A DNA stretch of 64,000 bases from contig NW_019091369.1 in NCBI RefSeq assembly GCF_001949145.1, positions 2,737,826 to 2,801,825 of the forward strand, written 5' to 3'. The notes below the pieces were generated by a model. It was not told where the DNA came from, did not search any database, and saw only the letters and a program-made list of their open reading frames with translations. Source of the stretch: Acanthaster planci (lineage: Eukaryota > Echinodermata > Asteroidea > Valvatida > Acanthasteridae). The translations under genes were made by a program, and so were the position numbers. Shown piece after piece: positions 14,501 to 26,500 of the stretch. Positions within the stretch are counted from its first letter, which is position 1. Every line of letters starts with the position of its first letter.

Positions 14501-17500
14501 TTTATCATGGGAGTTGTTCAGTCGACTAGGAAGGATACAGCAAAGTTGCTTGGCACGTACACGCGTGCGGTTTTTAGGCAAGCTGCAAGGGTTCAAGGTT
14601 TGTAGTCCAAGCAGATGCGCAAATCTTGGCCACACAGCCTGCTTGGGTTTCATAACTTCTGACTGGTGCCCAAGCCTCCTAGATTGGGATGCCAACATTG
14701 GGCTGGATATGTTTCGTGGCTAAAAAGCTGTTCTGGCATTCCAGGGGTCACGTGTTTAAATCCTACTCAAGCAAAAACTTGTATATCAATCGATTAAATG
14801 TTCACGAAAGACATGCTGAGTTGTTCTCGCCATGTGGTCATTGTTAAGTTATCATGAACCTAAGTGTTTAATCACAATTGACAACTAAGTAAATAGTGTT
14901 TTAAGGCTGAGGCAGATTTTGACTGAACAGTACTTGTTACCTTATACCGCTGTATTCTCAATATGTTAATCCAAAAACAATTTTGCAGGAGACCAAGATG
15001 AAGAAGATGGCAGAACTTCAGTTGACTGTCGTCACCCAGACGAAGAACAGACAAGCCATTGTCAGTCAGGTATTTCATCCCTCCTCTTCTCCTTTTCTAG
15101 CCCCTCCCCCTCCTCATGGAAGCCTTTGAGAGCAAGGATGCTATTCGTTGATGATAATTTGATGTTCTTCCTTTAGGTCTCTGGAATCATATTTAACCTC
15201 TTAGCATGGGTAAAGCCTGGCAGAGGAATCATTAAGCCTGTGTTCCTGAGCAAGATATGCTATTGAAATATATTTGGAAGTCCACCCAGAAAAGGCAGGA
15301 CTGTAAACTCAATCAAGTAGTCAGCCTGGGTGAGATTCGGACTCCACAATTAGGTCAATCGATTGATCGGTGCATATTGATATCTCTGACCTGGCGCAGA
15401 TTGCCCAGTGGGACCAGAACCTGGAACGCTTCCACCTGGAGCTCTACCGCCTGCGCTGTTACATGGCCTCCCTGCAGGGCTCGGAGCTGCCCAACCCCAA
15501 GACACTCCTGGCCTGCGTCTCCAAGCCCACCAAGCACACCCTGGCCAAGCTAGACTTCTTCTCCGTCTCGTCCTTCCACGCCCTGGTGAGCGCCCGCAAC
15601 CCCATGGGCCTAAAGGGTCGGTTCTCCAAGCCTAGATCCAAGAAGCAGAAGGGACTGGTAAGCTACTCTAATCCTGGCTGCAAGAGCACAGCCAGGAAGT
15701 AAATATTCCATCTTTACTTTAAAGAGAAATGAATGTTGAATTTTCTTTTTTTCTCCAGTATCTTTCGATCTTGTCAATTTCGGTACATTAGAACTTCATT
15801 AACTAACAGGAATGCTTCTCTCTTTGTTTCAGTTTGGTACCCTGAAAAGAGCTTCCAGAGGGGCAACCGCCTTAGCAGCTGATGCTGCAAGGGTAGCAGA
15901 AAGGTGAGGAACCAGACATTAAACAAACTAATCCAAACATTCCCAGTTCTTTTAAATATATTAAAAAATCCTTTTTGTAGCATGGGGTGTGCAAGTTCAG
16001 GTGTGCATGAATTTCTGACTTTGTTTTCAGCGGGAAACATTATATCATCACTGCAATTTGACTTTTGTTTTAGGTAGTACTTAATTTAAAATTGGTTCCT
16101 TTTTTGTTTCAGTCACAATAACACGGCAGCCCCACCGGCCCAGTTTGAAGAATCAGACCAAAAATCACCTGACGATGACGAAGCCAAGGCCAACGACCTT
16201 CCTATCACTCAGGTATACCAAAGAATTAACCCATCTCTATCTGTACTCGGGAGCCAAAGGTTTCGGGTTTGAATCCCACTCAAACAAGTTTTGAAGAAAA
16301 AAGCACTTGAGTGTTTACAGTAATAATGCTTAATAGTATTTTAATATTTGAGGGAACTGGTTTGGGATTGTAATTGTCACAAGGCTGTTTCTCTTAGCAA
16401 GGTAGTTTCAGTTTTCGATTCTTATTTTAGTTGAAGAATTTTTCTGTTGCCAATTGAAAGAGGCCGTGTCCGAAACGGGCTTCCAGAGCTACGGCTAGGT
16501 CTATTGTCTACGCGTCTCCACGCGTTTCAAATGGAGTGAAGACCTAGACCTAGCTCTAAGACAAGCGATTTGGATGCAGCCAGAGTCAATTTTTTCATCT
16601 GATAAAGTGAAAATTGAGTCACATTGGAACTTAGTTCCTCCTGTTAATTGACGATTAATCAAAAATATCATCAGAATGATGTACTTAACAAGATTGGAAA
16701 AGTGTACATTGGCAGTCGGTCGCTCAGGAGAAAAAAGTCCTGAACAGTCTGTGAAATCTGAATCGGGAAAGAACTTTTCTCCGGTGATTGTGCAGCGTAG
16801 CAAGAGTTGCAGAGAGTGGTCCCCTTGGTCAAACGCGCGGTCATTGATTTTTCTTTGACAGTTGTTTGAGAGGCAAATGGAGGAGGACCGCAGCAAAGCA
16901 AAGTGTCTGTCGGAGGAGCTGGTAGAGGGCGCCCTGGTCAAGGTGCAGCTGCCGGACAGCCAGAGCACCATGGTAACGCTACGGCCGGGCATGACGGTGC
17001 AAGACCTGCTCATCAGCAGCTGTGTCGTAAGTTTGATTGTTCTCCCTCGTTGTCCTGAAAATGACAGCCCAGAAAGAAGGACTGGAAAGAGACCTCTAAC
17101 TTACAGCAGACCAGTGCTCATTCAAAAAGACGTGCAAATAGAGACGTGCAACAGACTCTGTTAAAAAAGTGGGAAAATTTCATCATAAATGGGTCATCAA
17201 AGAAAAATCTTTCTACTACCTTAGAGATAGGTTTGGAAAAACCATTTTTGTTTGTCACTTCACAGAATCGACAAATGGATTATCACAACTACTATGTCAA
17301 GTTCAACCAAGCTATGCGATTTGGAGCCGAGGTTAAGATTCCTGACAAAAATGCCATCCTCGAGAAGGAGGTAAGTTGTTTTCCCCACAAAAGATTGATT
17401 TGGTTTTCCTCTAATAAATAATCATTTCCAAGTGGAAATTCAGGAGAATTATCTCACTGAGGACTTCTCAACCCAATGATATGCCTGTACTTGTGAGTGT

Positions 17501-20500
17501 GTATTTGATATAATGGAAGATGGGGTATATTGCCTTGAATTCTGGTGGTAAAAGTTGTGGTAATTTTTTTTTATGCAGAAATTCGATGAAATTGAAATCT
17601 GCAGAAAATGCATCCATCAAGTGGAGCTGTACAAGTTCAACGAGAACATGGATTTCGGTAAGTGTTGATTCAGGGGTCTGGGGTTCGAATCCCGGTTGAG
17701 TCAGAATTCCTCCTGTCACATTATTCTGCTCATGCTTGATGCATTGAGACGGAGCAGGAGGCTGTAGATGAATCCTCACTTTTTTGCCAGAAAGAGTAAT
17801 TGTGGATTGGTTGTGTTTTCCCTTTCTGTCAGGTTTCAAGGTGGAGGCGGAGCTAGGAGATGATGCAGAGAGGGAAGATCAACTCTGCGTCTTCATCAGC
17901 GAGATTGAAAAGGGGGGCCTTGCCTACCACCAAGGTAAAGAAATTTGACAATCCAGGCACCTCCACCTCCAAATTGGGAGAAAAGTCTCCCTGTGTTTGC
18001 TCAGGTATCGTGAGTGTGGCCAAGTGGTTAAGGGGCACAGATCATGATCAGACAGTCTGGGGTTCAGATCCAGCTGATGGCTGTATGTGATGGAAAAGCC
18101 ACTCCACCCCTTACTTGCCTCTCTTCACCCAGGAGTTTAAATAGGCATCTGCTCTAGCCCAGGAGCAACCCGTGATGGCTTGGTATCCGACCAGGGGAAA
18201 TGGAAATATTCCCAGCTGTTTCTTGCTTCTGTAGCTGGAGATAAAATGCCGGCCTGACGTGCCATGATTGGTGGTGATGACTGTGCGACTTTACTTATTG
18301 GGAACAAGGAAGCTCACCCCTACTATAGTTCCAATTTTAGTTTGATCATTGGATTTACATTGTTACTCCTGGGGTTGGGGTTCATGCGTGTCTGTGTTCT
18401 GTTTCACAGATTTGCACGTTGGCGACGAGCTCCTCTGCATCCAGGGACGGGTGGTCTGCGACCTGGACATGCTCTACATCGAGAACCTGCTCCAGACCAG
18501 CTCCTCGGTCACGCTGACTGTCCGGTCCAGCAGGACAGTCTTTGCCCAGACCCAGGCCATGCTGGACACCAACAGGTACATCGACCAGTTGACCTGCCCA
18601 CCCCCACCCAGCCAGAACCGGCTGACCGACGACATGATCGATTTGCTGATCATACCCGGGCCAAACAGTAAGTAGCCTTCTGATAACTTGCTCTGATCCT
18701 TCGTTTAACCTCCCCCCAACCACCACCACCACCAAAAAAACTGCTATGAGGAATACCAAATAATATTGAAACCATTGAAATATTAACTTTTTTCCCTCTG
18801 AAATTATTAGGATTCTAGTTTGAATGTGACAGTGTTCAAGTTAATTCAGATTTTGAGACTAGGGCCGTTTTCCATTACTCAACTTCGTCTCCGTCTCAGG
18901 CTTCGTTCCCAAAACCAATCCCCGATTGTAGGCTTGAAGCGTTTAACTAACATTGAATTACTGTAATTTCAGGCTTTCTTGCATCTTCTTTGATGTTTTG
19001 TGGCACTATTAGACTGATTACTGCGCTTACAGCTTCAAAGTCAGCTAGTAAAAAAACCAGTTGAAGCCTGAGACGGAGCCGAAGTTGAGTACTGGAAAAT
19101 GGCCCATTATTTGATGCTGCATTTTACAGGAACTGTGTTATGAAACCTTTGTGAAAGGCCAGATGTATACTTACGCTTGTTACATTCCTTGCCTGTTTGC
19201 TTCAATTTGTTATTTTCCAGTTAACAGCAATTTCTAAGCATTTGATATTTCTGCTGATTTGGGGCTGCTCTTGGACCTTGTCTCGTGTCGCACCATTGTG
19301 ACAGCTGAAGTTGGCCTTTAATGAGGGTGCAATTCATTTGGTCAAATTATCTTAATATATATGGCCTTCCCAAGGTGGCATATTGGATGGAGTGTACAAG
19401 GGAAGGGCAGTGGAAACTTCTACCATTGTTATTCAAATTAAATCCCCTTGAGAGGCCTTAAGCTTCTCCCACACAACAAAGTCATAACAGCCAAGGCTTA
19501 CGTCATGGATGACAAATACAAGGAAGTACTTGTGCGCTAAAGAAGATCAGTGCGCAAATAAGGAAGGAAAGGAATATGACACTGTGGTCAACTCCTAGAC
19601 CCGATCTGACGGAAACAGGAGTTGGAGAGTGTAAAGCAGCTCTATCTTTTCAATCCAAGAAGTCCTGGAGAGGGACGACGTGACTTGAGTGATATTTTGG
19701 ATGACAGCAAGTAGTAACACAGGCTTCTGAAGGATATTTGGCATCTGGAATTCTTCTCTGGGACTTTTTTGGGGGCAGAAATATTGAATAGACTGACGAG
19801 GAAGCTCCATATACTGTGATCTGATGCACAAATGGAATAGAAGTTGACATTTTTCATCAAATTGGTGCATCTGAAAGACGGCTTGAAGAATCGGCAATGC
19901 AAGGCGGCAGGAATTGCGGCATCGAGAACAAGCCTCTGTTTAATTTTTCACAGAAATGCTTTAATGAGGAGTCACTGAAGTTGCACGGATCTTGATTTGA
20001 CATGAAGTAGAAGTTGAAATCCACAGTTTGGGCCAATTCCAACGTACAGGAGTAAAAAAAAAATGGGGAATATACCGAGCCAAGCCAGTACACTACGGGC
20101 CAGTATCAGGAAGTCGTTTTTTCAGCGGTCATCTCGGTCGTCATGGGCACTCAGGGAGAACCTTGGCAACCAACCCGAGGGAACTTGTCATATGATCGGC
20201 CAAGATTTATGTATTTCTGGTAGACAGCAAGGTCAGCCTATTGTTTCAGAAATCTTCACAATTATGAAAAGAAAAACCAATGTTTTCTCAAAAACTTTGA
20301 AGGTACATAGCCTTTGTAGCAACAAAGACTTTAAAAAAAATGAAATTAAACAGCTGTAGGTCTGGAAGTAGTTGTGATATTTTTTCAATCAAAGCTTTTA
20401 CTAAAACAATGAGTAAAACAACATTAAGAATACAAAACATTGAGTTTTGTATATTTTCTCTGACATAAAACTGAAAAGGATAACACTTCAGTAATATTTA

Positions 20501-23500
20501 TAAATTTTCAGTCTATATGGTTAACTCTGTCTATGCCTGTACGAGTAGAGCTTCACAGTAGATTTTTTCCACTGGACCAAAACCTTCAGAAATATGCTGA
20601 CTCATAATTAGAATTGGCCCGTTCCCTAATGATGCTTGACTATATAAAATTTACCAGAGGTTACTTCTTTGTTGGAATTGGCCGAGTTGACCGCATGACA
20701 GATTTGTCAGCAGTCTCTTCTGTTGTCTGGTGCCCTGAGGGTTCTCGAGAGTTCAGACAAAGACAGCCAAAATTGTCTGTTTCGCCCAAATGATCCACTC
20801 GGTCAAGCAAACACCCTTGATTTTTGGCGGGGGGATTGTAGTTTGTTTAGTGGTATGCACCAGAGTAAAGGGGATATAGTGCATGCTTTACACTGCCCTT
20901 ACTTCAGAGAATTGGAGGTTGTTTTCTGCTTCAGGGAAGTCCTGACAAGTGAGTTCAAGTTGCTCTGCCTCCAATAAATTTCATTCTCCCGTCGTATTGG
21001 TTTGTGAAATCAGCATTTTGGAACGTAGACAACATGTAGCAAATGTTGAACTAAGGAAATGGATCCTTTCTTTCCTTTTAGCCAACCATTTATTGCCAGG
21101 GTCTGTTCAGCACAGTTGAATAAACACAGCGATAAACTTTACAGCTCCACAGTTTGACAGTATTGGGTGTGCTTTACACCCGCTGATCATGTCATGCATT
21201 CTCTTTGTCACAGCTTCTTCAGGGTGACTTTCGTGGCAGGATGTAACTTTTTGTGTGTGTTTTTTTTTCAAAGAAACATTTGGGGCATCATAGAGTGTTG
21301 CAATCTTATGTAAACAAACACAGTAGACAAATACGCCATTAGAAAAGTATATTTATAGATCATAAATACAGGGTAAACAAGTTTACAACAGCATTTGTAA
21401 GGTGAAACATGTTGCTTTTTATGCCCAAACTATTGAAAAACTAATAAAAGGTTTTCAATAATATGGTATTATTAAGAACAAGAAGTTCTTTGGAGTGTAA
21501 TGAAAAGTTTGGTTTGTCAGTGAAAGTTGTCGTGACATTGGTACCACCTTCCTAGTTTCCCTTTTCTAGCACAGCTTTCCTTTGTGGTGGTTTATTGTAA
21601 ATGACGTGTAATTGTGCTTTCGACGAGAGCAACAATTCTCTCTATTTCACTTTTGTTATTAATGCAGTTGAACCCAAAAGAGGTAGTTTGCGTGTGTTGC
21701 TGCAGAAAAGATTAGAAGTTTTGTCTTTGTCCATGGGCTAAAAACTGAAGGGGGCTCTCACCTACCAGTTGCTCAGTCGGGCACTGTCTTATATCCAGCC
21801 TTTGCGCTGTTGCTTCAAGACTATGTTGTGTGCAAGCATGACTTACTGGGATGCGTTGTTGTGTCTCCCCCCCCCAGCCTATGAAGAGAGCGAGGGGTCG
21901 GACGTCAGCCTCCTGTCTTCCACCCCATCCCAGGGTCCCAGCCCGCTCAGGTACATGTATGACCCCGTGGAGGAAGAACGACAGCGGCAGGAGCGAGCTC
22001 GGCAGGAGGAGGACCGCAGGGCGAAAGACAGCGAGCAGCACCCCAAGCAGATTGAGCAGCTCCTGAAGGGCGTGGAGCAGATCACTGACTTCTGCCGGAC
22101 CATGGAACGGCCCCGGACGGAGGAGGAGGCGGCGGCGGGAAAGGGTGGAGCCGAGGAGAGAGACGGGGAAGGCGCACAAATGGACGATGCGGCCATTCTG
22201 CAACAGTCGGCGCAGAAACTACGAAAGGTGGGAAGGCGTTTTCCTCCAACCTTCAAGTCAAATACAATTTTTACACTCTCCAGGGCGTCGGGGTATCATG
22301 TATTAATCTGAATCCACTTGGCAGTTTTGTGAGAGATGTTTGAATCTTTCTTACTGCCGTCACCCAGGGAAACATTGTTACTTTACACACTCTTCTCGTT
22401 TACTATAAGAGGGACGTCACATTTCACTTTCCTCTGACCGATGAAATGCATCCTTCCAGGTCATTCTTGAGCTTCAGGACACTGAGAGAGCATATGTCAA
22501 GGACCTCAACCTTCTGGTGACGAGATACTTGGAGCCCCTGCAGAGCGAGTCCTTTCTCACTGCAGATGAGGTAAGAATAGCGAAAAACAGGCGTATACCT
22601 ACCCCTACTGTATTAACAATGTGCAGTGAAATATTCTCACGGAAATGGAATTTACGTCTTTAATCAGCTGGCCGGTCCATCGTTTTATTTCCTGTAGATC
22701 GATGCTCTGTTTGGGAACATCAAAGAGATCATCAAATTTCAGACTGTCTTCCTCAAAAGTCTGGAGGACTCAACTGACGTTCCTGAGTATGATGCGTTTA
22801 CTGACCCAGCCCAATTTAAGGTGAGCTCACACCACGAATGCATGTCTAAAGGTTTCCGTCTCCCCCACGTTTCAGTGTCATTACCACAGATGTTGAGGAC
22901 AAAAATCTGGTACAGTTTGAGCACCAAGTTATCGCCTCATCTCAAATATCCCAACAAATCCATTTTTAACAACTTTCTTTACTCGAACAGGTGTGGCACG
23001 AGAGATACTGCCTAAAAATGGAAACTCATGTTTGCATGATTGAAAAGCACAGATTGCTTCAAACTTCCAAAGCATCCTCACAATGACAATAAAAAGACTC
23101 ATAAAGTTTCTAAGCAATACTTCCAACTTCCATATATTCAACTTTCACTTCCCTGAAATTTACCCGGATGTCAAATTCTGAAGACTAAAGCGAGAGCAAC
23201 CCCCTCTTTCTCCCTTGCTTCACCAACCCAGCGCGTCCTGTTCTCCATGGGCGGAGCCTTCCTCTATTACATGGACCACTTCAAGCTCTACAGCGCTTTC
23301 TGTGCCTGCCACTCTCGCTCCCAGAAGATCCTGGACCCGGCCCGCGGCAACAAGGCACTGATGGAGTTCCTTGAAGCCAGGAACCCCAAGAACCAGCATT
23401 CTTCCTCCTTGGCCTCCTATCTCATCAAACCCATACAGGTAGGCCAGACTGAAGGAAGACGACCCATTCTGTCCTTTCCTTCGGGCAGCAAACGGCAGTG

Positions 23501-26500
23501 TTGTATTGGAGTCCATCACAAGTTCTTTCGCAAGTCTCTCCACAAGGCCAGTCATTAGTAACCGGCTGAACAATGACAAAGGAATGCTTTTGTCACGGCT
23601 CACTTGAATAGCTTGTGAATTGGCTGAAAGCCAAATGACTTCTGATGGACTTGTGATGGACTTACAGGGACTTGGAGGGACTTGTGATGGACTCGAATGC
23701 AACACTGGCAAGTGGAAAACCTCTGTTGGACCTACAGCCGTGAAGATTTTATTTGGAGAAACTGAGATGTTTTTCTCATTTTTTGGGGGGGGTGGAGAGT
23801 TTGTCTCAAAGTTTGAAATTTTAAACAAAATATCTATTTCTCAGAGGCCTGCTTTGGAATTAGATAGACATCTGCTCTCCTACTCACTTACCTATGAGTA
23901 ATCTGTTTAATTCCAAGCCTTCGTTTTTCATTTCTTCTGTAATTAAAACAAAAATTTAACTGCATTTCACCAATTTGCTACCCATTTACAAATAATTCGA
24001 TCTTCAAATCCTGTATCGGCAGAATCACAAAGAACCCTCATGGGATATAGAGATTGACAGCTCCTACAGATAATCTTCAGAATCTTGTTGATCTCTGAAG
24101 ACCTTGTTGTTTGTTGAAGTGTTCCTTACTCTCCCAGATGATAAGGAGCAAGTGATGGCAACAGTGAAAGGTTCCGGCAATTCAGGAAAGTCATCATCCG
24201 CTCACTAATCGCCTTTTGCTTCTTTTTGTTTTTAATCTCCAGCGCGTCTTGAAGTACCCTCTCCTCCTTCATGAGATGAGGAGTCAACTGGATGGGAACA
24301 GCGAGGAGCACTACCACCTGTCGCAGGCCCACAAGGGGATGAGCCAGGTGGCTGGCCATATCAACGACATGATGCGCGTCCACGAGGAGTACGGCGACAT
24401 CTTTGACGGACTTGTATCCGAGCAATACCACGTCAAGAAGGAGGTAACTGAACAATATCATGAAAAAAAATTATGATCATTTTCAAGAAGTCGAATTCTT
24501 TGAAGAAATTCACAACCCTTGAGATTTTTCAAAGTTGTTGCTGGTGTTTTTTTTTTCTGAAAAATGTTCAAGATAAGTCGTACTGTGTTGACATTTACGA
24601 AGGCAATTTGCTGCATAAGAAATTAAAAGGGAAACTCCAAAGATTTTCAAAGAAACCCATGTGATCTTGCAGAATGCAAATAGGTCAGATACAACCTTGA
24701 GCCCAAGTGGGATTTAAGCTTGGGTCATGAGGGTGAGAGTATGAACTCTGGTAGAATTGGTCCCGCAGTCTGAGCTGACTTTGTAAAGGTCAACACGGCC
24801 AGAAATTACCAGTTCAGTCAGATTTGAGTGATACAGACAGTCAATGCATCTCTGAATTAAACTTCAGAACATTGAGTCAGTCAATGCAAAGTATTGGCCG
24901 TTGGTTTTGTTTGGGGGGGCCACTGGTCATATGTGTAAGATTTTTTAAATCACTGCTTCCTGCTGTTTTTTGGTTGTGTTGATTCAAGTTCTGATATTTA
25001 GAATGTTGCAGTGGGTGTTAAAGAGCTAACTTCAAATATTCATTTGGTGTGAGCTGCTACCCAAGATTGCTCCCGCAATCCCCAAACTCCCTGCTCAAAT
25101 CACCTCACTTCTCTCACATTTTAATGAGCAATTATTCGAGGTTTCATGAGATCTTGACCCCAAGTGCCCACCCAGGCTTGCTGTAAAATCCAGACTGCAC
25201 AACTGTCACGACGCTGTCACAACTGCAGAAAAATCAGGCCAAGTTTACTTACCACTTAACAAAAGCCTCCAAGAATATGCCTGCCAAGTGTTAGGTGCCT
25301 CTTCCAATTTTAAAAGGCAGTTTTCTCCCAGCGTTGATACAGAAAGTAAAGGGATTTAAATCTGATAATTCAGACATGAGAACAAGTTTTAACCGGCCTA
25401 TTCGAGCAAATGTTGTAGTTGATGTCTCACATATCTCGATCCATTTCACCCATTAGGATTTCCATATCGTTTATGACAACCTCCATTTGATTTCATTCTC
25501 CCTTGTTTATCACTGTCTTTTGTTCTGCTTCTTGCTCCCTGCTACCTCCCTTTTTTCCGCTCCTCCAAAATGGCCGCTCTCTCAGCTGGTGGGAACCAAG
25601 GTACAGTGCTCATTCCCCGGGGCGCAGTATTTCTTGCCCTGTTTGTCTTCTTTTTTTTTTCCTTTTTACTGTCCTTTATTTTAATTGAATTTTGTTCTGT
25701 TACCACAAACCCTTGCTTTATGAACAAACCTCAGGCGGACAGAGTAATCAATTTCAAGTCGCCGGATTTTAAAGAGGTCTGACACTTGGTTCGTAATTGG
25801 TCAGACTTGGCATTAAAAGTGCATCATTTTTATGTTCTATGAAGCAAGGGTTGACATCTCTGGTATCTAGTCACAGATCCTGTCCAGAATTGTTAACATT
25901 TGAACAAACTTACAGAAGCGTTTTTTGTGGAGTTCGCAAGCAGCCCTTTAAGTTTACTTTGTTGATGCCATCTTGGCTGGTTAGCGCTGTAATTTCACCA
26001 CTCTCTTTGGAACAGTGAACCAAGATGTATAAAAATGTTGATCATTTTGGACCAATTCAGCACCTTTTCATTTCTTGCTTTATACCATCTGTTTGCCATC
26101 AGCACTCTTTCGGCTCACGCTTACACCACAAATCACAGTGTAAACTTGGCAAAGTTAAGGGCCGTTCAAAATTGTCAACCATTTTGAAATAAAAAGTAAA
26201 ACCAACTTTGTTAAAGGGGACATGCATTTAAGTAACTAGTTTTTGAGAAGTTGATATTGCAAGCATTGGTTCCCCGTGATTGGACCCAGAAAGTTACAGT
26301 TTTGGACGGCATCTTTGTGTAGATTAGAACTAACAGCTGCATTTGCTTTATTGCTTCGCTACGGAAGTCGTTGTTAACGCAGCTGGTCACACGACTTCAC
26401 GATGCACACAAGGTGCGTGTTTCACTGACTTACTGCTATTAACATTAACTCCAGTTGATCAAAGTTTCATCTAGAAGCTCACTTTTCATGTCTGCCATTC